The notes: generated by a model not told the origin, from the letters alone. Counted from the first letter of the stretch, positions 16,776 to 25,708 are shown. The stretch is DNA of 64,000 nucleotides from JBFYTX01 sp963739515 (GCA_963739515.1 CAVUAO010000003.1:434001-498000); one strand, 5' to 3'. Translations and numbers: made by a program.

Positions 16776-19349
16776 TTAGCACTTGGTATAGCCGCAGGCC
16801 GGGCAGTGATAGCAGCCTTCCTGATAGACGAGCATATTAGAGCATTCCGGGCACTGGCCGGCCATGTTCTTGGCCAGGCCGTAATCCTCCAGACCGGCCT
16901 TTTCCCCGGTGTTGACGTGCTTTTCCAGCACGCTGGCAATGGCGTCCGCGCAAGAGAGGATAGACTTGCCGCCCTCCCAGGCGATGGACGGACAGCGGAT
17001 GCCGCGCAGTTGCTTGACAATCTGGGCGACATCCACGCCGGAACGCAACGCAGTGGAGATAAGGCGGCAGATGGCTTCCAGCTGGGCGGAAGCGCAGGCG
17101 CCGGCCTTGCCGAGCGTGGAAAAAACCTCAAATATACCTTTATCGTCATAGTTCACGGTGATATAGAGAGAGCCACAGCCAGTGCTGACCTTGGTGGACG
17201 TTCCTTTCGTCTCGGTGGGTCTTTTACGCGGGGTACGGCTGATGGCTTCTTCCGCCGCCTTTTCCTTTTTACCGGTGGTCAACACCTGGCTATCGCGGCT
17301 CCTATCGCGGTAGATGGTAATGCCTTTAAGCCCTTCCTCATAGGCGAGCATATAAGCGCGGGCGACGTCCTCGCGGGTGGCTTCGTGGGGGAAGTTGACG
17401 GTCTTGGAGACGGCGTTATCCGTGGACCTCTGGAAAGCCGCCTGCATTTTCACGTGCCATTCCGGGGTGATTTCGTGGGCGGTGACGAAAACCCTCTTGA
17501 TTTTTTCGGGCACGCCTTTAATATCGCCCAGGTGAGTGCCTTCGGCCAGCTTTTTCATCAGCTCTTCGGAATAGAACCCGCCCTTTTTGGCGGCCTCTTC
17601 GAAATAAGGGTTGACCTCGATGAAAGGCGTGCCGTCGAGGACGGTCTTGGTATAGCTTAAAGCGAAAAGGGGCTCGATGCCGCTGGAGCAGCCGGCGATC
17701 ATGCTTAAAGTGCCGGTGGGGGCGATGGTAGTGCGGGTGGCATTGCGGACGCGGGGCCCGTCCGGGACGTCATAGATGCTGTCCTTAAAAGCGGGGAAAA
17801 CGCCGCGCTCTTCCGCCAGCTCCACCGATGCAATGGTGGCCTTTTTGTTGATAAAGTCCATGATGTCTTCCGCGACTTCCAGCGCCTCGTGGGAGTTATA
17901 GGGCACGCCGAGCATCACCAGCATATCGGCAAAGCCCATAATGCCCAGACCGATTTTCCGCGTCTTTTTCGTCATTTCCTCGATCTGCGGCAGCGGGAAC
18001 TTATTGACATCGATAACGTTATCCAGAAAGCGGACGGCCGTCTTGACCGTCTGCGCCAGCCTGGGGTAATCGATTTCATAGCCGGAGCCTTTCTTCTTCA
18101 TCATCCGGGAAAGGTTTATCGAGGCCAGATTACATGATTCGTAGGGGAGGAGGGGCTGCTCGCCGCAGGGATTGGTGCTTTCGATTTTACCGAGTTTCGG
18201 GGTGGGATTAGCCTCGTTGATGCGGTCGATGAAGACGATACCGGGGTCGCCGGTGCGCCACGCCATATCGACGATTTTATCGAAGACATCTTTGGCATTG
18301 AGCTTACCGACGCTCTCTTTGGTACGCGGATTAATCAGCTCATAGTCGGCGCCGGCTTTAACCGCTTCCATAAATTCGGCGGTCAAAGCCACCGAAATAT
18401 TAAAGTTGGTCAGGGCTTTCATATCCTCTTTAGCGGTGATGAACTTCATGATATCCGGGTGGTCGATGTTCATGATGCCCATATTGGCGCCGCGCCGGGT
18501 ACCCCCCTGCTTGGTGACATCAGTGACGGTATCGAAGGCGCGCATGAAAGAAACGGGACCGCTGGCCACGCCGCCGGTAGAGCCGACGACGTCGTTTTCC
18601 GGGCGGAGACGGGAGAAAGAGAAGCCGGTGCCACCGCCGCTCTTGTGGATGAGGGCGGTATATTTCACGGCGTCGAAAATCGACTCCATGGAATCGTCGA
18701 CGGGGAGGACGAAGCAGGCGGAAAGCTGTCCCAGCTTTTTACCCGCATTCATCAGGGTGGGAGAATTGGGGAGGAACTCCAACCCAGACATCAGCTTGAA
18801 AAACTCATCTTCAACGGCCTTGACATCGGCCTTGGGACGATAAATAATCTCCGCGGCGGCAATCGCTTTCGCTACCCGGCGGAACATCTGCTCCGGCGTT
18901 TCCGTCACCTTGCCATGGTCATCTCTGAGCAGATAACGCTTTTCCAGCACCTGCAAAGCCGTATCAGTCAGGCCGTTGGCGGATATTGATTCCTGCGGGG
19001 TTTTGGCCTCGGTTCCGGTATCCATTTTGGTTATTTCCTCCTCTGGCGGCGCTGGTTTTTCGGCATTTAAAACTTCCATGACCATGGCTTCTATTTCCGC
19101 CTCGGTGGGCAGGCGGCCGCGGAAGGTCTGGCGGGTATGCTTGTCCACCATTTCCTCCATGCCCGGCAGGGTCGGGACGAAAGACGCCTGGGCCTTTTCA
19201 AGTCGCTCGATGACCTGGCCCGTCAGCTTCTCGACAAGCTGGCGGTCGCGGATGCCCATGGCGGCAGCATTATCGAAGACAATGCGGGCGATCTGGCTGC
19301 GATTGATGGGGGAAGACTTATTTTTCCCCGCGTGATTGCCGGTGCTCAT
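16776..19349 (-). CDS. nrdJ: Adenosylcobalamin-dependent (class II) ribonucleotide reductase
   Basis: This 857-residue enzyme reduces ribonucleotides to deoxyribonucleotides with a B12-derived radical and needs no oxygen. Recognisable motifs are LPNSPTLMNAGKKLGQLSAC (first redox Cys), NPCGEQPLLPYESCNLASIN (radical Cys and Glu), and TTIAPTGTLSMIAGCSSGIEP. The C-terminus is a zinc-ribbon-like tail (CPECSNML and CYHCPACGYTKC) typical of NrdJ. A short ATP-cone-like helical region is present at the N-terminus. The start codon overlaps the nrdR stop (ATGA), so nrdR and nrdJ form one operon. Confidence 0.96.
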   Translation of the reverse strand: MSTGNHAGKNKSSPINRSQIARIVFDNAAAMGIRDRQLVEKLTGQVIERLEKAQASFVPTLPGMEEMVDKHTRQTFRGRLPTEAEIEAMVMEVLNAEKPAPPEEEITKMDTGTEAKTPQESISANGLTDTALQVLEKRYLLRDDHGKVTETPEQMFRRVAKAIAAAEIIYRPKADVKAVEDEFFKLMSGLEFLPNSPTLMNAGKKLGQLSACFVLPVDDSMESIFDAVKYTALIHKSGGGTGFSFSRLRPENDVVGSTGGVASGPVSFMRAFDTVTDVTKQGGTRRGANMGIMNIDHPDIMKFITAKEDMKALTNFNISVALTAEFMEAVKAGADYELINPRTKESVGKLNAKDVFDKIVDMAWRTGDPGIVFIDRINEANPTPKLGKIESTNPCGEQPLLPYESCNLASINLSRMMKKKGSGYEIDYPRLAQTVKTAVRFLDNVIDVNKFPLPQIEEMTKKTRKIGLGIMGFADMLVMLGVPYNSHEALEVAEDIMDFINKKATIASVELAEERGVFPAFKDSIYDVPDGPRVRNATRTTIAPTGTLSMIAGCSSGIEPLFALSYTKTVLDGTPFIEVNPYFEEAAKKGGFYSEELMKKLAEGTHLGDIKGVPEKIKRVFVTAHEITPEWHVKMQAAFQRSTDNAVSKTVNFPHEATREDVARAYMLAYEEGLKGITIYRDRSRDSQVLTTGKKEKAAEEAISRTPRKRPTETKGTSTKVSTGCGSLYITVNYDDKGIFEVFSTLGKAGACASAQLEAICRLISTALRSGVDVAQIVKQLRGIRCPSIAWEGGKSILSCADAIASVLEKHVNTGEKAGLEDYGLAKNMAGQCPECSNMLVYQEGCYHCPACGYTKC

Positions 19350-19879
19350 CGCCGCGACCTCCGCTGAGTTTTAGTCTGCACCGGCAACTCTTCCACCGGG
19401 AGCAAAGGAAGCTGGTCGGCGGGGGGCTTGGGGGCATGGCCGGCCAAGCTATCGACTTCCTGCTTTAGAGTGGTGATATCAGCGAACTCACGGTAGACGC
19501 TGGCGAAGCGGATATAGGCAATCTGGTCCAGGCTCTTCAAACGCTCCATAACTATATCGCCGATATGCGCGCTGGGTATTTCCGGTCGGCCGGTCTGGTA
19601 AAGTTGAGCCTCGATTTCATCGACAAGCTCAACCACAGCGCCACTGGCCAGGGGCCTTTTATCACAGGCTTTGCGGATGCCCGCGAGCAGCTTTTCGCGG
19701 TCGAACTCCTCGCGCCTCCCATCCTTTTTAATGACAAAGAGACTGGCGCGCTCGAAGCGCTCGTAGGTGGTGAAACGAGAATCGCAACGCAGACACTGGC
19801 GCCGGCGGCGGATGCCGTCGTTAACGTCACGCGAGTCAATCACCTTCGAATCGATATAGCCGCAATAGGGGCAGTTCAT
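19346..19879 (-). CDS. nrdR: Transcriptional repressor NrdR
   Basis: NrdR represses ribonucleotide reductase genes in response to ATP/dATP. The N-terminal zinc ribbon (MNCPYCGYIDSKVIDSR and RRRRQCLRCDSRFTTYER) and the ATP-cone domain (VIKKDGRREEFDREKLL) are intact. The chosen ATG at 19879 gives the invariant N-terminus MNCPYCG. The product is about 177 aa, slightly longer than usual because of a Pro/Lys/Arg-rich tail. It is the first gene of the nrdR-nrdJ operon, and a NrdR box lies in its own promoter, so it is self-regulated. Confidence 0.95.
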   Translation of the reverse strand: MNCPYCGYIDSKVIDSRDVNDGIRRRRQCLRCDSRFTTYERFERASLFVIKKDGRREEFDREKLLAGIRKACDKRPLASGAVVELVDEIEAQLYQTGRPEIPSAHIGDIVMERLKSLDQIAYIRFASVYREFADITTLKQEVDSLAGHAPKPPADQLPLLPVEELPVQTKTQRRSRR

Positions 19880-19920
19880 GGGCCTTCTCCACATCCTGTG
19901 GTGTCAAGGCTTATAAGTTA

Positions 19921-19944
19921 CCACAATATATTGTGCTTGTCAAT
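19921..19944 (-). promoter_or_regulatory. NrdR box overlapping the nrdR-nrdJ promoter
   Basis: The palindrome CCACAATATATTGTGC (19921-19936) closely matches the NrdR consensus ACACWATATATWGTGT. On the minus strand a TTGACA (19939-19944) lies just upstream of it, so the box fills the promoter spacer and extends toward the start site. Only one clear box is seen, whereas many nrd promoters have two. Confidence 0.75.
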
Positions 19945-19999
19945 AGGTTTTCACGTGTGGATGTTAATGATTTTTTAATTATTTACATTTTTGTTACTT

Positions 20000-20175
20000 T
20001 TACCTAATTTCCTCACCCCTGCCCCTCTCCAGCCTGCAGCATTCGACAGACCGTTGTTCACCTAGCTGGAGAGGGGTGTAATATTGAGAGGGGCTAGCGC
20101 CCCTCTCGGCAGGCTACTCCCTTTTAATGTAGGGGCGAATACGAGGGGTTACGACCCCTCTTAGACGCCTCGATT
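20000..20175. repeat. Intergenic palindromic repeat cluster upstream of folC
   Basis: The gene-free 325-bp stretch between nrdR and folC contains, besides the NrdR box, further copies of the GC-rich family: CCTCACCCCTGCCCCTCTCC, AGAGGGGCTAGCGCCCCTCT with GGCAGGCTACTCCC, and GAGGGGTTACGACCCCTCTT followed by AGACGCC. No ORF of interest is present. Confidence 0.8.
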
Positions 20176-20219
20176 TTTGGTCTTTACCTTATATTATCCA
20201 TGGGATATGATGATACTGT

Positions 20220-21536
20220 ATGAATTACCAGCAGTCCCTGGAATATCTCCTAAAGTTCGCCGACTACGAGCGGGTTTCACGGGCGGGAATCGTCTGGGAC
20301 CTGAAGCGCATCGAGAGGCTGCTGGCCAGGCTGGGTGACCCGCAAAACCAGGCGAGGTCGGTGCACGTGGCGGGGACAAAGGGAAAAGGGAGCACGTCGG
20401 CGATGATAGCCTCGGTGCTGAAAAGCGCGGGATATAAGGTCGGGCTTTATACGTCACCACACCTGTTGTCGTATACCGAACGGATACGGGTGAACGGCCA
20501 GCCCATCGCCGAGGCGGACTGGGCCAAGCTGACCGAAATCATCCAGCCGCACGTCGAGGCGGAGAACCGCACAGGCGACCTGGGGCAACTGACGACCTTC
20601 GAGATATTCACGGCGATGGCCTTTCTCCACTTCCGGCAGGTGAAAGCGGACTGGCAAGTGCTCGAGGTGGGGCTGGGGGGGAGGCTCGACGCGACGAACG
20701 TCGTAAAACCGCAGGTGTGCGTCATCACGTCCATCAGCTACGATCACATGGACGTGCTCGGGGATACGTTAGCCAAGATAGCCGGGGAGAAGGCGGGGAT
20801 TATAAAGAGCGGGGCGGACGTCGTGAGCGCGCCGCAGTTCCCGGAGGCTTTAGAAGTCATCGAGAGAGTCTGCCGGGAGAAAGGCGTCCGCCTGATAAAG
20901 GTCGGGGAGGACGTCACGTGGGAAGCGGGCGAGTTCGACGTTGAGGGACAGTATTTCCGCGTGAAGGGTCGGAAAGGAGAATACGACCTGTGGATACCCC
21001 TGCTCGGGGAGCACCAGCTCGAGAACGCCTCGAACGCGGTCGCGGCTGTCGAGCTCATAACCGAAAGGGGCGCCGTCATCAAACCGGAGGCCATCGTCGA
21101 AGGGCTGGGGTCGGTCGACTGGCCGGGACGTCTGCAGGTGCTCGGGAAGGAGCCGTGGGTGGTCGTCGACGGGGCGCATAACGCCTACTCGATACAAAAG
21201 CTCGGGGAGGCGCTGGAGCGGTATTTCCGGTTCGAGAAGCTGACGCTGATACTCGGGTTCGGGAACGACAAGGACGTGGCCGGGATGGCGCGGGAAGCGG
21301 CAGAGATAACGGGGTACATCATCCTCGTGGCGTCCAAGCACCCCAAGGCGATAAAGCCGGAGGCGCTAAAGGCGGAGTTCCAGAAGCACGGGGTGACGCC
21401 GCGGGTGGTGGACTCGGTGAAGGAGGCGGTGAAGCTGGCGCTGGAGGGGGCGGGGGACAACGACCTGGTGTGCGCGGCGGGGAGCATCTTTGTGATTGCC
21501 GAGGTGCTGGAGTACTTCGGGCAAACGAGTAGTTAG
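20220..21536 (+). CDS. folC: Folylpolyglutamate / dihydrofolate synthase
   Basis: This is a 438-residue Mur-ligase-type enzyme that adds glutamate to dihydropteroate or folate, needed to retain folate cofactors. The ATP loop is GTKGKGSTS (about residues 49-57). The downstream signature HMDVLGDTLAKIAGEKAGI and the C-terminal VDGAHNAYS are typical of FolC. The ATG at 20220 lacks a strong Shine-Dalgarno site. Codon usage is strongly GC-rich here, in sharp contrast to the next two genes. Confidence 0.95.
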   Translation: MNYQQSLEYLLKFADYERVSRAGIVWDLKRIERLLARLGDPQNQARSVHVAGTKGKGSTSAMIASVLKSAGYKVGLYTSPHLLSYTERIRVNGQPIAEADWAKLTEIIQPHVEAENRTGDLGQLTTFEIFTAMAFLHFRQVKADWQVLEVGLGGRLDATNVVKPQVCVITSISYDHMDVLGDTLAKIAGEKAGIIKSGADVVSAPQFPEALEVIERVCREKGVRLIKVGEDVTWEAGEFDVEGQYFRVKGRKGEYDLWIPLLGEHQLENASNAVAAVELITERGAVIKPEAIVEGLGSVDWPGRLQVLGKEPWVVVDGAHNAYSIQKLGEALERYFRFEKLTLILGFGNDKDVAGMAREAAEITGYIILVASKHPKAIKPEALKAEFQKHGVTPRVVDSVKEAVKLALEGAGDNDLVCAAGSIFVIAEVLEYFGQTSS

Positions 21537-21560
21537 TAATTAGTAGTTAGTAATTAGGAA
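21527..21560 (+). repeat. TAGTAATTAGTAGT short tandem repeats at a stop codon
   Basis: Units of TAGTTAGTAAT/TAGTAGT begin within the folC stop and run for about 30 bases. Similar strings occur just downstream of, or between, genes at 3925-3952, 14660-14695 and 62158-62185 (there as TAGTGACTAGTGAC). Origin unknown. Confidence 0.6.
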
Positions 21561-21726
21561 TTTTAATATTCGTTTTTGAAGATTTTTTTTGGTGTTTCTC
21601 ACGATGAAATAGCTTCAGTATTCGTTTTTAGATTATGTAAAACCCAGCTTCACAACCGGGGTATTCGTTATTCGTTTTATGTTAAGCCGGGAAGAAAGAA
21701 GGGGAAAAGGGGCGGGGGGTATTCCA

Positions 21727-21754
21727 TTGACAATCAACTATTAAAATATATAAT
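21727..21754 (+). promoter_or_regulatory. Predicted promoter of the TcmP/radical-SAM pair
   Basis: TTGACA (21727-21732), 16 bp, then TATAAT (21749-21754), about 35 bases ahead of the ATG. The surrounding 21537-21789 region is AT-rich, with three TATTCGTT repeats and no other convincing gene. Confidence 0.6.
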
Positions 21755-21789
21755 TAATATAGTTATGTAAATAATTAAAGAGAAGATCA

Positions 21790-23091
21790 ATGGCCCTTGA
21801 ATTCATCGGTGATGCAATAAGTTTAAGTGGCTTGACAGGTTCAAAAGTCAAGTGTGACATAATAAGGCAATATTACCCACTTTGGTGGAATATAACATCT
21901 GGCGGAGATGTAAAAAACCACGAGTGGCCAACAGCAATCGTTGAACTTGATGCTGCAACGGGCGAAGTATTTATTGAAGACACCCAGACAACTATTTTAG
22001 GTTCATCAGGTCATACACTAGAGCTAAAATGTAACAATCCGTATACTAAGAATTTAAAAATAATTCTAGTTGAAAAAGACCCTCAGTGTTTTATTCATTT
22101 AAAAAATGTGATAAATAGACGTTGGAAAAATGTTGATATTAAGATGGCGGAAGGACCAATAAATAAAAATAACTCCAATATTTACTTGCTTAATAAAAAT
22201 CTTGAAGATGCTCTCAATCAAATAGAAAATATTCAACTTGGTAATTCTCTTTTCTTTTTTGATCCTTTAAGAAGTGTTGAATATAGCGTAATTGAGAAAG
22301 TAGCTAAAAAGAGGATAACGACATATTATAGGCCTGGTACGGAATTTATAATTTTCGTTTTTACTTCTGATTGGTTTTTAGGCAGAAACGATTTTTCAGG
22401 TTTACCTTCTGAAGTAAATTCAAATATTTGGTCAGCAGATGAAAATAAATCAGTACTAGAAGCTGATGCACTTTTTGGAGACACTAATTGGCGAGATCAG
22501 ATATTAACGAAAGACTCAATACATGAGAAAGAAATCAAACTAGTAGAAAATTATAGAGAAAGATTACATAAATGGTTTAGATACGTACTTCCGATGCCCT
22601 TTAGTCCAAAAGAAAGGCAAATATTCCATCTCATATTATGTTCTAACTATGAAATCGGTGTAAGAGCTACAAGAAGTTTTTATTCAAATATAATGAATAA
22701 TCCAAAATATTTACCCGATAACACCTCTGCCTTCAGGTATTTTAAAAATCAACATCCAGAATTATTCATTGGATTATCCGGGGCTCAAAGGCCAGCACAC
22801 TGGAAAATTCTTTGGGATATTATTTCCGAACATGAAGAAGGTGTCTGCGACCGTTTATGTCGTTCTTTTGAAAAAATTGTAACAGATGAAGGAAAAAGAC
22901 AAAGAATTCTTGATTGGCTTGAAGAAAAAGGCTATTTGATTAACAAAGGAAATGCCAATGTTTGGAGAGTTCAAATTCCGCAATACAGACTAGATTGGGG
23001 ATCGTTAAAAAACAAGATGAATATCAGCCCTCCCAAGCCTTTTGAACCATTATCTTTACGTCCATTACCTCTAAAGGACATTAACGAATGA
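21790..23091 (+). CDS. Three-Cys-motif partner protein TcmP-like, methyltransferase-like fold
   Basis: This 433-residue protein resembles the TcmP family, found beside a three-Cys (Gp37/Gp68-like) protein. The N-terminal half reads as a class I methyltransferase-like fold: motif-I-like IVELDAATG, a GSSGHTLEL stretch, LVEKDPQCF (acidic residue ending strand 2) and SLFFFDPLR (DP motif). The C-terminal half is basic and helical with winged-helix character (DWLEEKGYLINKGNANVWRV). The region is far more AT-rich than its surroundings, indicating horizontal transfer. The stop overlaps the next start by 4 bases. The activity is unproven. Confidence 0.7.
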   Translation: MALEFIGDAISLSGLTGSKVKCDIIRQYYPLWWNITSGGDVKNHEWPTAIVELDAATGEVFIEDTQTTILGSSGHTLELKCNNPYTKNLKIILVEKDPQCFIHLKNVINRRWKNVDIKMAEGPINKNNSNIYLLNKNLEDALNQIENIQLGNSLFFFDPLRSVEYSVIEKVAKKRITTYYRPGTEFIIFVFTSDWFLGRNDFSGLPSEVNSNIWSADENKSVLEADALFGDTNWRDQILTKDSIHEKEIKLVENYRERLHKWFRYVLPMPFSPKERQIFHLILCSNYEIGVRATRSFYSNIMNNPKYLPDNTSAFRYFKNQHPELFIGLSGAQRPAHWKILWDIISEHEEGVCDRLCRSFEKIVTDEGKRQRILDWLEEKGYLINKGNANVWRVQIPQYRLDWGSLKNKMNISPPKPFEPLSLRPLPLKDINE

Positions 23092-23873
23092 TAAATTCAT
23101 CTTTAATAAAAGGCAATAAAAAGAAGACAACATCGGGCACGAAAGAATGGGCTGATTATAATGTTAATTGTATTAAAGGTTGCTCAAACGATTGTCGCTA
23201 TTGCTACGCAAAAATAATGGCAAAACGTTTTGGCAGAACTACGGATAAAAGTTGGAAAATATTAGAAATTAATAAAAAGATAGTGGAGGGTTCTTTTAGA
23301 AAATATAACGGCAGAGTAATGTTCCCAAGTACTCACGATATATTAGATACCCCAGAATCCAGAGAAGCATGCTTTACCGTAATTCAAAAATTATTGGAAA
23401 CTGGTAATGATATATTAATAACAACAAAACCAAAGTTGAATATTATTAAAGATATAACTCGTCTTTTCTCTAAATATAGCCCTCAAATTCAATTTAGATT
23501 TACAATAACATCTATCAATGATAGCCTTTTGCTTTTTTGGGAACCAAACGCTCCTCTCTTTCAAGAACGTTTTTATTCCTTAAAATACGCATTTAAAAAG
23601 GGGTATAAAACAAGCGTGTCCATTGAGCCCTTTTTAGACAATCATCCAGGAAAACTCGTAAATACCATTTATCCTTTCACGACTGAATCAATTTGGCTTG
23701 GTATTATGAATTACATTCCTCAAAATGGAATAAATGAAGTAGATAAACAAAAATACCTAGATATTAGAGAGAATTACGAATTAAACCATTTAAAAAGTGT
23801 ATATTCTGAATTTAACAACTACCCTAAAATTAGATTTAAAGATAGTATTAAACTTAAGTTAGGTTTGTTATAA
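23088..23873 (+). CDS. Three-Cys radical-SAM-like protein (DUF5131/Gp37-Gp68 type)
   Basis: The 261-residue protein has the N-terminal cluster CIKGCSNDCRYCYAK, whose CX3CX2C spacing is that of radical SAM proteins and of the phage Gp37/Gp68-type three-Cys family. MFPSTHDI and VSIEPFLD segments further on fit a TIM-barrel-like core. It is encoded 4 bases into the preceding TcmP-like gene (ATGA), a pairing described for this family. AT-rich codon use (many AAA, ATA and TTA) marks both as transferred. Its stop overlaps the convergent ribD gene by 6 bases. Substrate unknown. Confidence 0.75.
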   Translation: MINSSLIKGNKKKTTSGTKEWADYNVNCIKGCSNDCRYCYAKIMAKRFGRTTDKSWKILEINKKIVEGSFRKYNGRVMFPSTHDILDTPESREACFTVIQKLLETGNDILITTKPKLNIIKDITRLFSKYSPQIQFRFTITSINDSLLLFWEPNAPLFQERFYSLKYAFKKGYKTSVSIEPFLDNHPGKLVNTIYPFTTESIWLGIMNYIPQNGINEVDKQKYLDIRENYELNHLKSVYSEFNNYPKIRFKDSIKLKLGLL

Positions 23874-24959
23874 TCCCTCCACCACTATATCCTCCCCGCT
23901 TCTGTGGACTTTAGTAAAGGTCAGCTTTAAAGATTGACTAAGATCAGTGATATTGAGGTCAGTGACGGCGGCGGTGCCGGCGCCCATGAGCCTGGGGGCA
24001 ATGATACAGATAATTTTGTCCGCCAGGCCGAGGCGCAGGAAAGAGGTAATCGTCTGGGCGCCGCCCTCTACCAGTAAAGATGAAATCTGGCGCTTCGCCA
24101 GCGTTTTCAATAAAGCTTTGAGGTCGACGCGGGAGGCGGAGTCGGGAAGGACGGTCAGAACTTCAATGCCCATCTTTTTTAAAGCGGCCAGCTTGGCGGG
24201 CGGGGCGGCGGGGGTGGATGCCACTAAAGTTTTGGCGGCGGACTGGTTCGCCAGCACCTGGGAGTCGAGGGGGATTCTCAAATGAGAGTCCAGGATAACG
24301 CGGACGGGATTCCTGCCCTTGACGAGTCGGGTGGTAAGGGCGGGGTCGTCCTTTAAAACCGTATTAACGCCCACCAGGATGGCGTCGTGGGTGGCGCGGA
24401 GTCGGTGGGCCAGCTTTAAAGATTCCGGGGAGCTTATCCATTTGGAGTCGCCCGCAGCCGTGGCGATTTTGCCGTCCAAAGTCTGCGCCCACTTGACGGT
24501 AACGTAAGGCAGGCCGGCGGTGGTGTACTTCAGATAGACCTCGTTCAGGGCGCGGCACTCACTCTCCATAACGCCGACCACGGTTTTGATGCCGTGCTGC
24601 TTAAGCAGTTCAATGCTTTTACCACGCATCTCCGGAAAGGGGTCGAGCATACCGACGACCAATTTACCGATTTGGGCCTTGATGATGGCGTCCGTGCAGG
24701 GGGGCGTCTTGCCCCAGTGGCGGCAGGGCTCAAGAGTAACGTAAAGCGTCGCACCGGCCACGTCCTCCCCAGCGTGTTTCAGGGCGTCCACCTCGGCGTG
24801 GTCGCCGCCGAAGAGTCGATGATACCCATGAGCGATGACGCGGCCTCCCTTAACGATTACGGCGCCCACCATGGGGTTCGGGCTGACCTTCCCAAGTCCC
24901 CGGCGGGCAAGTCGCAGAGCTTCTCGCATATACTGTTCATCGAGCGATAGTTTCGGCAT
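23868..24959 (-). CDS. ribD: Bifunctional riboflavin deaminase-reductase
   Basis: RibD carries out the deamination and side-chain reduction steps early in riboflavin synthesis. The N-terminal deaminase has the zinc site HAEVDAL (His-Ala-Glu) and PCRHWGKTPPC. The reductase half contains VTVKWAQTLDGKIA and LLVEGGAQTI. At 363 residues the length is normal. No other rib genes and no FMN riboswitch were seen upstream; a TATAAT lies about 10 bp ahead of the ATG on the minus strand. Its 3' end touches the AT-rich inserted pair. Confidence 0.95.
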   Translation of the reverse strand: MPKLSLDEQYMREALRLARRGLGKVSPNPMVGAVIVKGGRVIAHGYHRLFGGDHAEVDALKHAGEDVAGATLYVTLEPCRHWGKTPPCTDAIIKAQIGKLVVGMLDPFPEMRGKSIELLKQHGIKTVVGVMESECRALNEVYLKYTTAGLPYVTVKWAQTLDGKIATAAGDSKWISSPESLKLAHRLRATHDAILVGVNTVLKDDPALTTRLVKGRNPVRVILDSHLRIPLDSQVLANQSAAKTLVASTPAAPPAKLAALKKMGIEVLTVLPDSASRVDLKALLKTLAKRQISSLLVEGGAQTITSFLRLGLADKIICIIAPRLMGAGTAAVTDLNITDLSQSLKLTFTKVHRSGEDIVVEGL

Positions 24960-24997
24960 ATTGAATGTATATTATAGCGGAAAATCGCAAATTAATA

Positions 24998-25086
24998 TAG
25001 ACCTCACCCCCTTAATCCCCCTCTCCTGGGAGGAGAGGGGGAAGAAAAGAAAGAGGGGTCGTGACCCCTCTTAGACGCCCCGTATA
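24998..25086. repeat. Intergenic palindromic repeat upstream of ribD
   Basis: A compact full-looking copy of the repeat family: CCTCACCCCCTTAATCCCCC, a CTCCTGGGAGGAGAGGGGG hairpin, a poly-purine stretch, then AGAGGGGTCGTGACCCCTCT and TAGACGCCCC. This copy is the clearest template for the family's module order. Confidence 0.8.
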
Positions 25087-25164
25087 AGTATAAACTTAAG
25101 CAGTCGGCAACTTGCGCTGGCGAGAGAAATTTTGCTAGAATTAAAGTCTGGAATCATTCAAAGC

Positions 25165-25241
25165 GGGCCGTTAGCTCAGTCTGGTAGAGCAGTGGACTTT
25201 TAATCCATTGGTCGCAGGTTCGAATCCTGCACGGCCTACCA
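25165..25241 (+). tRNA. tRNA-Lys (anticodon TTT)
   Basis: The acceptor arm GGGCCGT pairs with ACGGCCT (one G-T wobble at the end). The D-arm is TAGCTCAG, the anticodon loop CTTTTAA gives anticodon TTT, and the T-arm has GGTTCGAATCC. The gene encodes its own CCA end. It is flanked by the ribD-side repeat and by a possible small RNA. Confidence 0.97.
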
Positions 25242-25313
25242 AAGCTATCCCGAAGCACAATCTCGAAGCTAGACATTGAGAGAAAAGTCGCAGAAATAAG
25301 CTACAGGCGCGTC

Positions 25314-25550
25314 TATAATAATAATGTGAGTGAGGGGAAGAGGAGAGAAAGGGAGAAAGAAGGTGATGTGGAAAATAAAGAAGGAGATTTACCGAGAAGG
25401 TTCCCGAGCTCCTCGGACGCTAAATAAAGAGCCCGGTTCTATGAAACGGGAATTTGGCGAGGGAAACCAAACAGGAGGAGTAGTGGAACAAAGCCAAGGG
25501 CAGGCGTTCTGAAGCTAAAAGCCAAAGAAGCCTGCTCTTTATTTATATGG
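25314..25550 (+). ncRNA. Candidate structured RNA of unknown family
   Basis: A TATAAT at 25314-25319 could start a transcript of about 220 nt, ending in a hairpin GGGCAGGC...GCCTGCTC (about 25498-25540) followed by TTTATTTAT, a terminator layout. Inside are the pairings CCGAG...CTCGG and CCCG...CGGG and an extremely purine-rich 5' part. A 60-codon frame overlaps it but shows no protein-like features. I did not recognise a known riboswitch, SRP, RNase P or 6S RNA. The surrounding gap 24960-25708 holds nothing else but the tRNA, a repeat and a second AAGCCG/CGGCTT hairpin near 25557-25590. Confidence 0.4.
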
Positions 25551-25708
25551 AGTACGAAGCCGCCGCGATGACGGCTTTACTGTTTTTCAAATTGCTACAA
25601 TTTTGTAACTATTTCTGCGCCTATTTTATAACTTTGATATCGACTGCCATTTAGAATTACATCTTAGAGTAATCCAATCTCTTAAACAGGAAAACAGGGA
25701 GGCGCCAG

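Noticed and set aside
21576..21770. Small AT-rich frame upstream of the TcmP-like gene
   Set aside because: It has no good ribosome binding site, includes the promoter region, and is Lys/Gly-rich filler.
24960..25165. FMN riboswitch upstream of ribD
   Set aside because: None of the RFN element segments is present; the space is filled with the intergenic repeat.
25330..25512. A 60-codon frame inside the RNA candidate
   Set aside because: There is a plausible start, but no protein-like features, and the stem pairing and terminator fit an RNA better. Kept as an open possibility.
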